Source: Salegentibacter echinorum (GTDB taxonomy: Bacteria > Bacteroidota > Bacteroidia > Flavobacteriales > Flavobacteriaceae). From it: a stretch of DNA of 64,000 nt. Below, one piece after another: positions 56,739 through 64,000 of the stretch. A program made the position numbers and the translations under genes. The notes below the pieces were generated by a model that did no database searches, was not told the origin of the DNA, and saw only the letters and a list, made by a program, of their open reading frames with translations. The stretch covers positions 62,001 to 126,000 of the forward strand of contig NZ_FQVT01000003.1 of NCBI RefSeq assembly GCF_900129445.1, read 5' to 3'. Position 1 is the first letter of the stretch. Each line of letters starts with the position of its first letter.

Positions 56739-57371
56739 ATGAAAAAGCTAATATTAATTTTCACATTAATTTTTTTAATTTCCTGCAGTAGCGATGATGC
56801 TATTACCACCGATGGCTTTGAGCCGATTTCTGAAAAGTATCCGTTTTACGATCTGGATCCTGCCGTGGCAACCAATTACTGGGAGCTTAATTATGTTATA
56901 GCAAATGGAGGTGAGAATAATGAGGAAGAAATAATTGTACAAAAAGGAACTTTATGTGATCAGGCCGAAGAATCAGTATGTGTAAAAGAATTTCAAGAAT
57001 TGCAACCAGAGTTTGGTTTTGCTTCCGGTTGTCTCCCAGGTTTATGCTACCTTTATTTAAAACACCAGGTAGATTCTCAAAATCAATTGGTTGACTCAAA
57101 AGATAAATTATTGGAATTTCTTGGTGCTATAAATACAAAAGAAGAAGCCTTGTTATGGGCCAGGGCAAACGACTATTACTTTCAGGTTGAGAGAATTGAT
57201 GCTGGTGCTATTAAAACAACCGGTTCCAATTTTGAACTTATTGTATTAAAAACGGTGAGTTACTGTACTCCGGTTCAAAGTAATAGATATCATCTTAAAA
57301 TTAAGCCCAGTGGCGATATTAAAATCCTAAAAGAAGAAGTGTTTTCTCGTGATGAAAATTCCTGTGTTTAA
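56739..57371 (+). CDS. Hypothetical lipoprotein, paralogous domain to 54366-55931
   Basis: A 210-residue lipoprotein (lipobox ILIFTLIFLISCSSDD, Cys about 16). From about residue 70 it aligns with the C-terminus of the large lipoprotein: CLPGLCYLYLKHQ, KLLEFLGAINTKEEAL, ARANDYYF, GAIK, the block KTVSYCTPVQSNRYHLKIKP, and the ending ENSCV. Five cysteine positions are shared. Function unknown. Its TAA lies at the first bases of a family B repeat. Confidence 0.8.
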   Translation: MKKLILIFTLIFLISCSSDDAITTDGFEPISEKYPFYDLDPAVATNYWELNYVIANGGENNEEEIIVQKGTLCDQAEESVCVKEFQELQPEFGFASGCLPGLCYLYLKHQVDSQNQLVDSKDKLLEFLGAINTKEEALLWARANDYYFQVERIDAGAIKTTGSNFELIVLKTVSYCTPVQSNRYHLKIKPSGDIKILKEEVFSRDENSCV

Positions 57372-57467
57372 TCGTGGGGCGATAGCTAAGGGTGTAATTC
57401 CTCTGGGCTTGCCTCGAAAAAGATTCTTTTTCTGAGACATACCTCGTACTCTTGGATCGAGGTTGTT
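57371..57467. repeat. 97-bp dispersed repeat, family B, copy 2
   Basis: ATCGTGGGGCGATAGCTAAG, GGTGTAATTCCTCTGGGCTT and so on to TCGAGGTTGTT, collinear with 32441-32539. It begins exactly at the stop codon of the lipoprotein gene. Confidence 0.82.
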
Positions 57468-57568
57468 GATTTGTCGGGTTTCGATCAAAAACTTATAGAC
57501 ATTGATATTCAGAAATGTATTTAATTTTTTGTTTTTGAAAGACTGGGAGCGGAAACCTGTTTATTTAA

Positions 57569-58204
57569 TCAACCAAACTCCGCCATAAGTTCAGCATTAA
57601 CCTCGTGACCACCCTCGTAAGTTTTTATCTTAAAATTATTGGGGAACAACCTCTTTAAGCGCCTTTCTTCAACTCTAATAATTCCATTTTTAAGGTATTC
57701 GTCTTCGGTGCCGTAGATAGAGGTGAAATTGGTGTTTTTTAGGAATTTAAAATCTTCTGCATTTAATTCTGCAGGGACTTTTCCGGAATGCATAATCAAC
57801 TCATCGCATTTAATTTTTCGTTTGGCAATCCAGCGTGTAGCTACCGAAACCCCTTGGGAATAACCCAGAATGATAAGCTTGGGAGCATTTTTTAGATTCT
57901 CAGCCTTGTAAACTTCATCGAGATAATTCAACACATTTTCTGTTTCTTCTTCGCGCCTTTCTTTAGTAAGCCAGGAAGCGCCAACGTGTTTATAATCGTT
58001 GTTTAAATAATATTTAGATTGTGCTTGTGGCGCAATAATATAATTTTCTTCAGCATTTAAGTGATAAAAATGCCGAAGGAAATATCGGCTTAAATAGCCA
58101 ATGCCGTGACAAACAAGCCAAACGGTTTTGGTTTTTTCGGTAAAATCGTTTAAAACGCTGTAGGTATTCGTGATTTGATAAGAAAGCTCTTTTTCAGTAC
58201 TCAT
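57569..58204 (-). CDS. Alpha/beta hydrolase, small esterase type
   Basis: A 211-residue predicted serine hydrolase. The nucleophile elbow is LGYSQGVSVATRW, the acid is likely Asp in YGTEDEYL and the His is in YEGGHEV near the C-terminus, which fits the carboxylesterase/phospholipase (AB hydrolase 2) group. I start at the ATG at 58204 (MSTEKELSYQ); the frame runs on to 58294 but through a copy of repeat family C. It is divergent from the menaquinone genes. Substrate unknown. Confidence 0.86.
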   Translation of the reverse strand: MSTEKELSYQITNTYSVLNDFTEKTKTVWLVCHGIGYLSRYFLRHFYHLNAEENYIIAPQAQSKYYLNNDYKHVGASWLTKERREEETENVLNYLDEVYKAENLKNAPKLIILGYSQGVSVATRWIAKRKIKCDELIMHSGKVPAELNAEDFKFLKNTNFTSIYGTEDEYLKNGIIRVEERRLKRLFPNNFKIKTYEGGHEVNAELMAEFG

Positions 58205-58335
58205 AATCTGTTGCCTGTTTTGTATTTTTACTCGATAATCTAGAATTAAATGACCTGAGGTTTGCGGTGAATCAAAAAATATAAAATGGCTCACTGGATA
58301 TCTCGAGGTGGTTTACAAAGAAACCAATTATTGCT

Positions 58336-58755
58336 ATGACTCAAGAAGAAATTTTAGCACTTTCCAAAAAAGTATGTAAAAATACCTTAATGGAAACCCT
58401 GGAAATCGAATTTACTGAAATAGGAGACGATTTTTTGATTGCAAAAATGCCGGTAACCCCAAAAGTGCATCAACCCGATGGCGTTTTACACGGCGGTGCC
58501 AGCGTGGCTTTAGCAGAAAGTGTAGGCAGCATGGCGAGCTATGTTTTCCTGGATACCAATCATTTTACAATTCGTGGGATAGAGATTTCTGCCAATCATG
58601 TAAAGAGCGTTGCCGATGGTTTTGTATATGCCAGGGCTTCTTTTATTCACAAAGGACGAACCACTCAATTGATAGAAATTAGAATTACCGATGATGCGCA
58701 AAATCTCATTTCTTTAGTAAAACTTACCACTATAGCTTTACCTAAAAAGAGATAA
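58336..58755 (+). CDS. menI: Hotdog-fold thioesterase, probable DHNA-CoA hydrolase
   Basis: A 139-residue PaaI-type thioesterase. HQPDGVLHGGASVALAESVG (about residues 44-63) matches the MenI signature with the catalytic Glu after HGGAS; IRGIEISANHVKSV and GRTTQLIEIRI follow. Position directly before menF and menD supports hydrolysis of 1,4-dihydroxy-2-naphthoyl-CoA in menaquinone synthesis. Three bases separate it from menF. Confidence 0.9.
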   Translation: MTQEEILALSKKVCKNTLMETLEIEFTEIGDDFLIAKMPVTPKVHQPDGVLHGGASVALAESVGSMASYVFLDTNHFTIRGIEISANHVKSVADGFVYARASFIHKGRTTQLIEIRITDDAQNLISLVKLTTIALPKKR

Positions 58756-58758
58756 ATT

Positions 58759-59904
58759 ATGAAACCTGAACTATTTTTTGAGAAATTAGAAAATCAACTG
58801 TTAGATGAAAAACCTTTTGTCGCATATAGCAAACCCGGCTTGAGAGAAAGAGAAACCAAAGCCTGGCTTCAAATTACCAAGCAGTCTTTTAATACAAAGG
58901 ATTTTACAGAAAGCGGATTTGTATTTTCACCGTTTAATGCTGCCGAAAAAACTTATCTTATTCCTACGGAAGATGCTGAAGAAATTACTACCGAATATTT
59001 TGCTGAAGAAAATTCTGAAGAGAATATTTCTGAAGCTACAAATTTTCCACCTGTATTAACGAATGCCAAAACTCAAAAACAACACGAAGAATTAATTCAG
59101 CGGGGAATTGAAAGCATTGAAAAAGGAAATTTTGAAAAAGTAGTTTTATCCCGAAGTGAAAAAGTGGAGACCCAACTTAAAGCTATAGAAATCTTTAAAA
59201 ACCTGCTAAAAAAATACGATTCAGCTTTTGTTTATTTTTGGTATCATCCCGAAACCGGCATTTGGCTGGGTGCAACCCCAGAGCGATTACTTGAAGTAGA
59301 GCGCAATAAATTTAAAACTATGGCCCTTGCGGGAACCCAGCCATATAAAGGAACTATAGATGTACACTGGCGGGAAAAGGAAATAGATGAACAACAAATA
59401 GTTACTAATGCTATTTTTGAAAATCTAAAGGATAAAGTTTCGGGAAGTATTAAAAAATCTGAATTATATACCAGCAGAGCCGGAAATCTATTGCATTTAA
59501 AAACCGATATTCAGGGGGCTTTGGATAAAAGCACCAAATTGAAACAGCTTATTATGGCCTTACATCCTACGCCCGCGGTATGCGGACTTCCAAAAGAAAA
59601 AGCTAAAAGTTTTATTTTAGAGAATGAAAATTACAATAGGGAGTTTTACTCGGGCTTTTTAGGAGAGTTAAATATTAAATCTGAGAAAAAACGAAATTCA
59701 AATCGGCGTAACCAGGAAAATCAGGCTTACGCCAGTATTTCAAAAAAGACAGATTTATTTGTGAATTTACGTTGTATGAAATTGGAAGCGGGAAAAGCCA
59801 ATCTTTTTGTAGGTGGCGGTATTACCAAAGATTCCAATCCTACTGAAGAATGGGAAGAAACCGTAAATAAAACGCATACTATAAAATCGGTGCTTGTTAA
59901 ATAA
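58759..59904 (+). CDS. menF: Isochorismate synthase
   Basis: Converts chorismate to isochorismate. The chorismate-binding fold is visible: ERGIESIEKGNFEKVVLSRS-like block (IESIEKGNFEKVVLSRS, about 117-133), WLGATPERLLEVERNKFKTM, ALAGTQPY, HLKTDIQGAL, HPTPAVCGLPKEKA and FYSGFLGELN. It is 381 residues, short at the N-terminus as in EntC/MenF of Bacteroidetes. Salicylate-type alternatives are excluded by the menD neighbour. Confidence 0.94.
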   Translation: MKPELFFEKLENQLLDEKPFVAYSKPGLRERETKAWLQITKQSFNTKDFTESGFVFSPFNAAEKTYLIPTEDAEEITTEYFAEENSEENISEATNFPPVLTNAKTQKQHEELIQRGIESIEKGNFEKVVLSRSEKVETQLKAIEIFKNLLKKYDSAFVYFWYHPETGIWLGATPERLLEVERNKFKTMALAGTQPYKGTIDVHWREKEIDEQQIVTNAIFENLKDKVSGSIKKSELYTSRAGNLLHLKTDIQGALDKSTKLKQLIMALHPTPAVCGLPKEKAKSFILENENYNREFYSGFLGELNIKSEKKRNSNRRNQENQAYASISKKTDLFVNLRCMKLEAGKANLFVGGGITKDSNPTEEWEETVNKTHTIKSVLVK

Positions 59905-59959
59905 GGTAAAAACGCCCGTTTAAAATCCATTTGAAATTGTAATTTTGAAATAGTTAGAA

Positions 59960-59992
59960 AAACCTCACAGGTTTTTGAAACCTGTGAGGTTT
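59960..59992. repeat. 33-bp palindrome, family A, copy 5 (between menF and menD)
   Basis: AAACCTCACAGGTTT and AAACCTGTGAGGTTT form a perfect 15-bp stem with loop TTG. T-rich sequence follows, so it could also end transcription partially. Confidence 0.9.
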
Positions 59993-60011
59993 GTTTTGAA
60001 AAATAAATTCT

Positions 60012-61745
60012 GTGAAATACTCCAAAATCCCCGTTGCTAGATCTATCGTAGCGCTGTGCGTCGCAAAGAATATAAATCATGTGGTTATTTCGCCAGGCTC
60101 CAGAAATGCTCCTTTAACCATTGGCTTTACGCATCACCCCGATATTAAACCGTTTAGTATTGTTGATGAACGCTGTGCTGCTTTTTATGCGCTAGGCATG
60201 GCGCAGCAGCTACAGAAACCGGTAGCGCTGGTGTGTACTTCGGGCTCGGCTTTATTGAATTATTATCCGGCTATAGCGGAAGCTTTTTACAGCGATATTC
60301 CCCTGGTAATTATCTCGGCCGATCGTCCAATAGAACGCATAGATATTGGCGACGGACAAACAATTAGACAGAAAAATGTCTTTGAAAACCATATTTTATA
60401 TTCGGCAAATTTACATTCCGAATTAGTGATGGATGCGGAAGCGACGGATAGGAAACTTCAGCAGAAACAATTTGAATCCCAAAAACACAATGAGCGGGAA
60501 GTAAATCTCGCGTTAAACAGGGCAATAGAGAAGAAGGGGCCGGTGCATATAAATGTACCATTTTACGAACCTTTGTACGATTTGGTGGAAAATGTGGAAG
60601 TGAATCCCTTGCAAATTTTACCGGAAATAAAGGAGCGCACTTATACTAAAAACCAGTTGGAAACTTATGCAGAGCTTTGGAACCGCGCCAAACGAAAAAT
60701 GGTGATTGTGGGAGTTGCCCAACCCGGGGCAGTAGAACAACGTTTTCTTGAAAAATTAGCCAAAGATGAGTCGGTTATTGTATTAACCGAAACAACTTCA
60801 AATTTAGATCATCCTGAGTTTTTTACGCGCATCGATACCTTAATTGGTCCCATAGAAAAGGATAAAAATAGTGAGGAATTATTTCAAGCTTTACAGCCAG
60901 ATATTTTATTGAGTTTTGGCGGCCTAATCGTTTCCAAGAAAATTAAGGCATTTTTACGCAATTTTCAGCCTCAACAGCACTGGCATATTGACCCCAAAAA
61001 AGCCTATAATACTTATTTCTGCCTGAATAAACATTTTGAAACAACGGTCAATTCGTTTTTTAGTAATTTCTTTCCGCTCACAAATACAGTAGAAAGTGAT
61101 TATGCTGAATTTTGGAAGGATGTTAAAGCTAAAAGACAAGGCAGGCACGAAGAATATATGAATGAGATTCCTTATTCAGATTTAAAGGCGATGCAGGAAA
61201 TTGTTCCCCGGGTGCCAGAGGATTATATTCTTCAGTTGGGAAACAGTTCTACGATACGTTATGCCCAATTATTCGAGTGGAAAGAAAGTTTGCGTATTTT
61301 TTGTAACCGGGGCACTAGCGGAATAGACGGCAGCGTTTCTACCGCAGTTGGTGCTGCTTGTGTAAATGGCGAGCCCACGCTAATGATCACGGGGGATTTG
61401 AGTTTTTTCTATGACAGTAATGCTCTTTGGAACAACTATATTCCCAATAACTTTAGAATCATTATTTTGAATAATAATGGAGGCGGGATTTTTAGGATCT
61501 TACCCGGAAATAAGGATACCGAAAATTTCGATACTTATTTTGAAACAAAACACGAGCTTAAAGCGAAACCCTTATGTGAGTTGTATGGTTTTGACTATGA
61601 AGCCGCAACGAATCCTGAAGAACTTTCAGAAAAGATAAGCAGATTCTTTACAACTTCAGAAAAACCGAGACTTCTGGAAATTTTCACCCCAAGGAAATTA
61701 AATGATGAAATAATGCTGGAATATTTTAATTTTATGAAATCTTAA
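60012..61745 (+). CDS. menD: SEPHCHC synthase (MenD)
   Basis: Thiamine-diphosphate enzyme adding succinyl semialdehyde to isochorismate in menaquinone synthesis. It has VVISPGSRNAPLTIGFTHHP (about residues 24-43) with VDERCAAFYALGMAQ and catalytic Glu, VALVCTSGSALLNYYPAIAE, the ThDP motif TGDLSFFYDSNALWNNYIPN then LNNNGGGIFRILPG, and CNRGTSGIDGSVSTAVGAA. It is 577 residues. GTG start. Next to it, a palindrome of family A separates it from menF. Confidence 0.96.
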   Translation: MKYSKIPVARSIVALCVAKNINHVVISPGSRNAPLTIGFTHHPDIKPFSIVDERCAAFYALGMAQQLQKPVALVCTSGSALLNYYPAIAEAFYSDIPLVIISADRPIERIDIGDGQTIRQKNVFENHILYSANLHSELVMDAEATDRKLQQKQFESQKHNEREVNLALNRAIEKKGPVHINVPFYEPLYDLVENVEVNPLQILPEIKERTYTKNQLETYAELWNRAKRKMVIVGVAQPGAVEQRFLEKLAKDESVIVLTETTSNLDHPEFFTRIDTLIGPIEKDKNSEELFQALQPDILLSFGGLIVSKKIKAFLRNFQPQQHWHIDPKKAYNTYFCLNKHFETTVNSFFSNFFPLTNTVESDYAEFWKDVKAKRQGRHEEYMNEIPYSDLKAMQEIVPRVPEDYILQLGNSSTIRYAQLFEWKESLRIFCNRGTSGIDGSVSTAVGAACVNGEPTLMITGDLSFFYDSNALWNNYIPNNFRIIILNNNGGGIFRILPGNKDTENFDTYFETKHELKAKPLCELYGFDYEAATNPEELSEKISRFFTTSEKPRLLEIFTPRKLNDEIMLEYFNFMKS

Positions 61746-61811
61746 AACATAAAATATAGAAAAATACTTTTATTTAGTTAAATTGGGCATTGATCAATTT
61801 AAAATTATATT

Positions 61812-62156
61812 ATGAGTACAAAAACTGATGAAAAAGTAGGGAAATACATCAAAGATGTTAAAGAAAAAATAGGGGAGGAACCAGATGTGGACCTTCTAAG
61901 AAAAGTGACCGAAGCTTGCGGCCCCAGCATTTTTAGGAGCGATGCCGAAACTATTTCGAGTTCTTCAGAATCTGAATTGGAAACCGTGAAAAAGAACTTC
62001 TTGATTAAAAAATTGGGCTTAAAAGATGACGAAAAACTGGACCAGGGATTAGACGCTGTACTGGAAAAGTACGGTAAATCTAACCGAAATAAATATCGTG
62101 CGGTAGTTTATTATTTGCTCACCAAGCATTTTAAAAAGGAAAATGTTTATAGCTAG
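61812..62156 (+). CDS. DUF2853 family protein
   Basis: A 114-residue, acidic, helical protein. KYIKDVKEKIGEEPDVDLLR and KVTEACGPSIFRSDAETISS (about residues 12-52), SELETVKKNFLIKKLGL, and the C-terminal KYGKSNRNKYRAVVYYLLTK match DUF2853. No function is established. Well conserved in Bacteroidetes and Proteobacteria. A strong terminator follows. Confidence 0.9.
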   Translation: MSTKTDEKVGKYIKDVKEKIGEEPDVDLLRKVTEACGPSIFRSDAETISSSSESELETVKKNFLIKKLGLKDDEKLDQGLDAVLEKYGKSNRNKYRAVVYYLLTKHFKKENVYS

Positions 62157-62180
62157 AAACTAGTTTAAACTTAATTTAAG

Positions 62181-62213
62181 ATCCGTTTTTTCGTAAAAAG
62201 AACGGATTTTTTT
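62181..62213 (+). terminator. Rho-independent terminator after the DUF2853 gene
   Basis: ATCCGTT (62181-62187) pairs with AACGGAT (62201-62207), extended by TTT/AAA pairs inside, followed by seven T. Confidence 0.88.
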
Positions 62214-62432
62214 ATGGTGGGATACATCAGGTACTTCTTACAGATTTTTAGGTATGTTTTACCTACCGGGTACTGTGACTGCCTATTGTTCTTTAAAGTT
62301 TGTTTTTCTTAAACACTTAGGACGAGTCGAATCCCGAATCTCAATTCCCCATTTCTCATTCCCGGCTCCTAACTTTAAACTTTTTGCAGAAATCTTAAAT
62401 TATAAAGTATCTTTGTTACCTAAATTTATTTT

Positions 62433-63269
62433 ATGCTGAATATTGGCGAAAATCATACGCTTAACATTGTAAGAGAAACTGAACCCGGGCTCTTTTTAAC
62501 AGATACTGAAGGGAATGAGGTTTTATTACCTAATAAATATGTTCCCGAGGAATTTGAAATAGGGCAGGAGATAAACGTTTTTGTTTATCTGGATCACGAA
62601 GAAAGGCTTATTGCCACTACTTTAGATCCATTGGTTAAACTCGACGAATTTGCTTTTTTAAAATGTGTAGAGGTCACCGAATTTGGTGCTTTTTTAGATT
62701 GGGGCCTGGAGAAACATTTATTTGTACCGTTTAAAGAACAGGCTTATCCTATGAAAAAGGGTGGCTGGTATTTGATTTTCTGCAACCTCGATTTGGAAAC
62801 AAACAGGTTGGTTGCTTCCAGTAAAGTACACGCTTTTTTAGATAATTCAGAGCTTACTGTAGAACCTTTTGAAGAGGTGGATTTAATTATTAGTAATAAA
62901 AGTGATCTAGGGTATAACGTGATTATCAATCAGATTCATTTGGGTTTGATTTATCACGATGATATTTTTCAGGAAATCAACGTAGGTGATGAAATGCGTG
63001 GCTTTATAACTAAAACCCGACCAGATGGTAAAATAGACGTAAGCTTGCAGCGTCCCGGTTACAGGAGTATTGAGCCAAACGCCGATTTGATTCTGGAGCA
63101 TTTAAAAAAGAACGATGGTTACCTTCAATTAACCGATAAATCTTCTCCCGAAGCTATAAAAAGTCAGTTGGGTATTAGTAAAAAGAGCTTTAAACGCGCG
63201 GCAGGAAACCTCTATAAACAACGAAAAATAGACATTAAAAACGACGGACTCTATTTGAAAATTACGTAA
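62433..63269 (+). CDS. CvfB-like S1-domain RNA-binding protein
   Basis: A 278-residue protein with tandem S1-like OB folds and a C-terminal winged helix, as in CvfB/YitL. Visible are GLFLTDTEGNEVLLPNKYVP (first S1-like), VEVTEFGAFLDWGLEKHLFV (second, about 77-96), GYNVIINQIHLGLIYHDDIF (third) and the ending ISKKSFKRAAGNLYKQRKID then IKNDGLYLKI (winged helix). Such proteins bind RNA; in Staphylococcus CvfB affects virulence gene expression. The role here is unknown. Confidence 0.9.
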   Translation: MLNIGENHTLNIVRETEPGLFLTDTEGNEVLLPNKYVPEEFEIGQEINVFVYLDHEERLIATTLDPLVKLDEFAFLKCVEVTEFGAFLDWGLEKHLFVPFKEQAYPMKKGGWYLIFCNLDLETNRLVASSKVHAFLDNSELTVEPFEEVDLIISNKSDLGYNVIINQIHLGLIYHDDIFQEINVGDEMRGFITKTRPDGKIDVSLQRPGYRSIEPNADLILEHLKKNDGYLQLTDKSSPEAIKSQLGISKKSFKRAAGNLYKQRKIDIKNDGLYLKIT

Positions 63270-63329
63270 TCAAAACTGGAGATGATATTTATTATCTTGA
63301 GGTTGATTTACGCAAAGGTCGCAAAAATT

Positions 63330-63530
63330 AAGTTCAAGTTCCAAGGTCCAAGGCTGAAATCACCTCGATACCAAAACCCAAACGAGTTCACAGTCACAAT
63401 AATCAGTAGACAGAATTGCCAACCGATGTAAACTCACAATCGAATACCGACAACTGTTTTTTTACTTAAAGTTGGCAAAGAGAATCAATTCAAGGTCTTA
63501 ATGACAACCCACAACCGATAACTGACTTTT
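63330..63530. repeat. Repeat debris related to the 49.8-kb array
   Basis: The gap 63270-63587 has no gene. It contains AAGTTCAAGTTCCAAGGTCC, AATCAGTAGACAGAATTGCC and CCACAACCGATAACTGAC, resembling blocks of the tandem array at 49788-50223 (GTTCAAGG runs, CAGTAGGCAG, GACAACTGATAACTCATAAC). Confidence 0.5.
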
Positions 63531-63587
63531 CCGTGCAAAGTTCATAAAAAATGGAGCCTGGAAATATCTCCAACTTTCTATTTAGTA

Positions 63588-64000
63588 TTAGTAATAACGC
63601 CTTCCGGGGACGTAATAAGAAGAACCGTAATACCTGTTTCTATAGCTTTGTCTATGTAATGCGTTCTGATAAGCACGTTGATTTTGGTAGTAAGGATTTG
63701 AATTTAGGGCGTCATTATAAGGTTTATCGGTGTCTCTAATTTCATAATTTCCGGAAACCTCAAAAGTTTTTTTCTCTCGTTCCACTTTAGGTAGGGGCGA
63801 GCCAATATCTACTGTGCGTTTTTTCATATTTCGCCGCTCTTCCAGGATAGCAATCATATCTACGCTAGCCGGTTTATCCCTATCTACATCAATAAATTTC
63901 CCACTGGGTAGATTAAAATCACCAGAAAAAAACTCCTGCCCAAAGCTAAGGTCGCTCCAGGAAGGTTCAACACTATAGTTGCTTATCTCAAAATCTTCCA
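63588..64000 (-). CDS. Hypothetical protein, C-terminal part (5' end outside window)
   Basis: The frame is open to the right edge; about 137 codons are visible. It reads EDFEISNYSVEPSWSDLSFG then QEFFSGDFNLPSGKFIDVDR at the window edge, a basic KKRTVDIGSPLPKVEREKKT middle, and a Tyr/Asn/Arg-rich tail ending YYGSSYYVPGRRYY. The tail is low-complexity and could be surface exposed or RNA-binding. No family was recognised. An internal ATG at 63857 is not its start. Confidence 0.65.
   Translation of the reverse strand, partial: EDFEISNYSVEPSWSDLSFGQEFFSGDFNLPSGKFIDVDRDKPASVDMIAILEERRNMKKRTVDIGSPLPKVEREKKTFEVSGNYEIRDTDKPYNDALNSNPYYQNQRAYQNALHRQSYRNRYYGSSYYVPGRRYY

Overview
This window reads as a chromosomal segment of a Bacteroidetes bacterium, most likely a marine or soil Flavobacteriaceae member of the Gramella/Zunongwangia/Salegentibacter kind (inferred from protein flavour, not from a database search). 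Supporting signs are low GC, three promoter-like pairs of the Bacteroidetes type (TTTG, about 19 bases, TAnnTTTG), few Shine-Dalgarno sequences, the Bacteroidetes-style arginine cluster with an acylornithine-type transcarbamylase, a menaquinone cluster, and many short palindromic intergenic repeats. No rRNA, tRNA, CRISPR array or complete insertion sequence was seen.

Layout. 0-4.2 kb: the end of a CocE-type peptidase gene, a leftover tail of a DUF885 gene running in frame into galM, and an SGLT-type sugar symporter. 4.2-9.2 kb: a MITE-like element, a B12-dependent ribonucleotide reductase (-), and the wreckage of at least two GH13 amylase genes facing apart. 9.4-14 kb: pfkA, gap, a BadF-type amino-sugar kinase and comM. 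14.1-18.9 kb: a DUF2891 lipoprotein, an NRAMP-fold transporter without the usual metal ligands, and pxpABC (5-oxoprolinase). 19.4-21.9 kb: a four-gene unit with a membrane protein, a histidine kinase and a NarL-type regulator.

22.0-38.8 kb is the core of the window. The ilvDBNCA operon makes isoleucine and valine precursors and has a textbook-like attenuator: promoter, a 19-residue peptide with seven Ile, then a terminator. It is followed at once by the arginine operon GNAT-argG-argC-proC-argD-argF'-argB-argE-argH, whose leader has two tandem Arg-rich mini-ORFs. Four gaps in the arginine operon carry the same roughly 33-bp palindrome. 39-44.5 kb: a MntA/HepT toxin-antitoxin pair between inverted repeats, then leuACDB (-).

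44.7-64 kb: a Bacteroidetes helical-repeat-like protein, a ParE toxin-antitoxin locus whose toxin has an in-frame stop, an RluA-type pseudouridine synthase, panB, a CPBP protease, a tandem intergenic repeat array, L-serine deaminase, dnaK behind a sigma54-like site, three lipoproteins (two sharing a Cys-patterned domain), a menaquinone cluster (menI-menF-menD), a DUF2853 protein, a CvfB-like RNA-binding protein, and a partial hypothetical gene at the right edge.

The strongest candidates for undescribed biology are the paired amino-acid-specific leader-peptide systems before the ilv and arg operons, followed by the ligand-less NRAMP homologue in a pyroglutamate operon.
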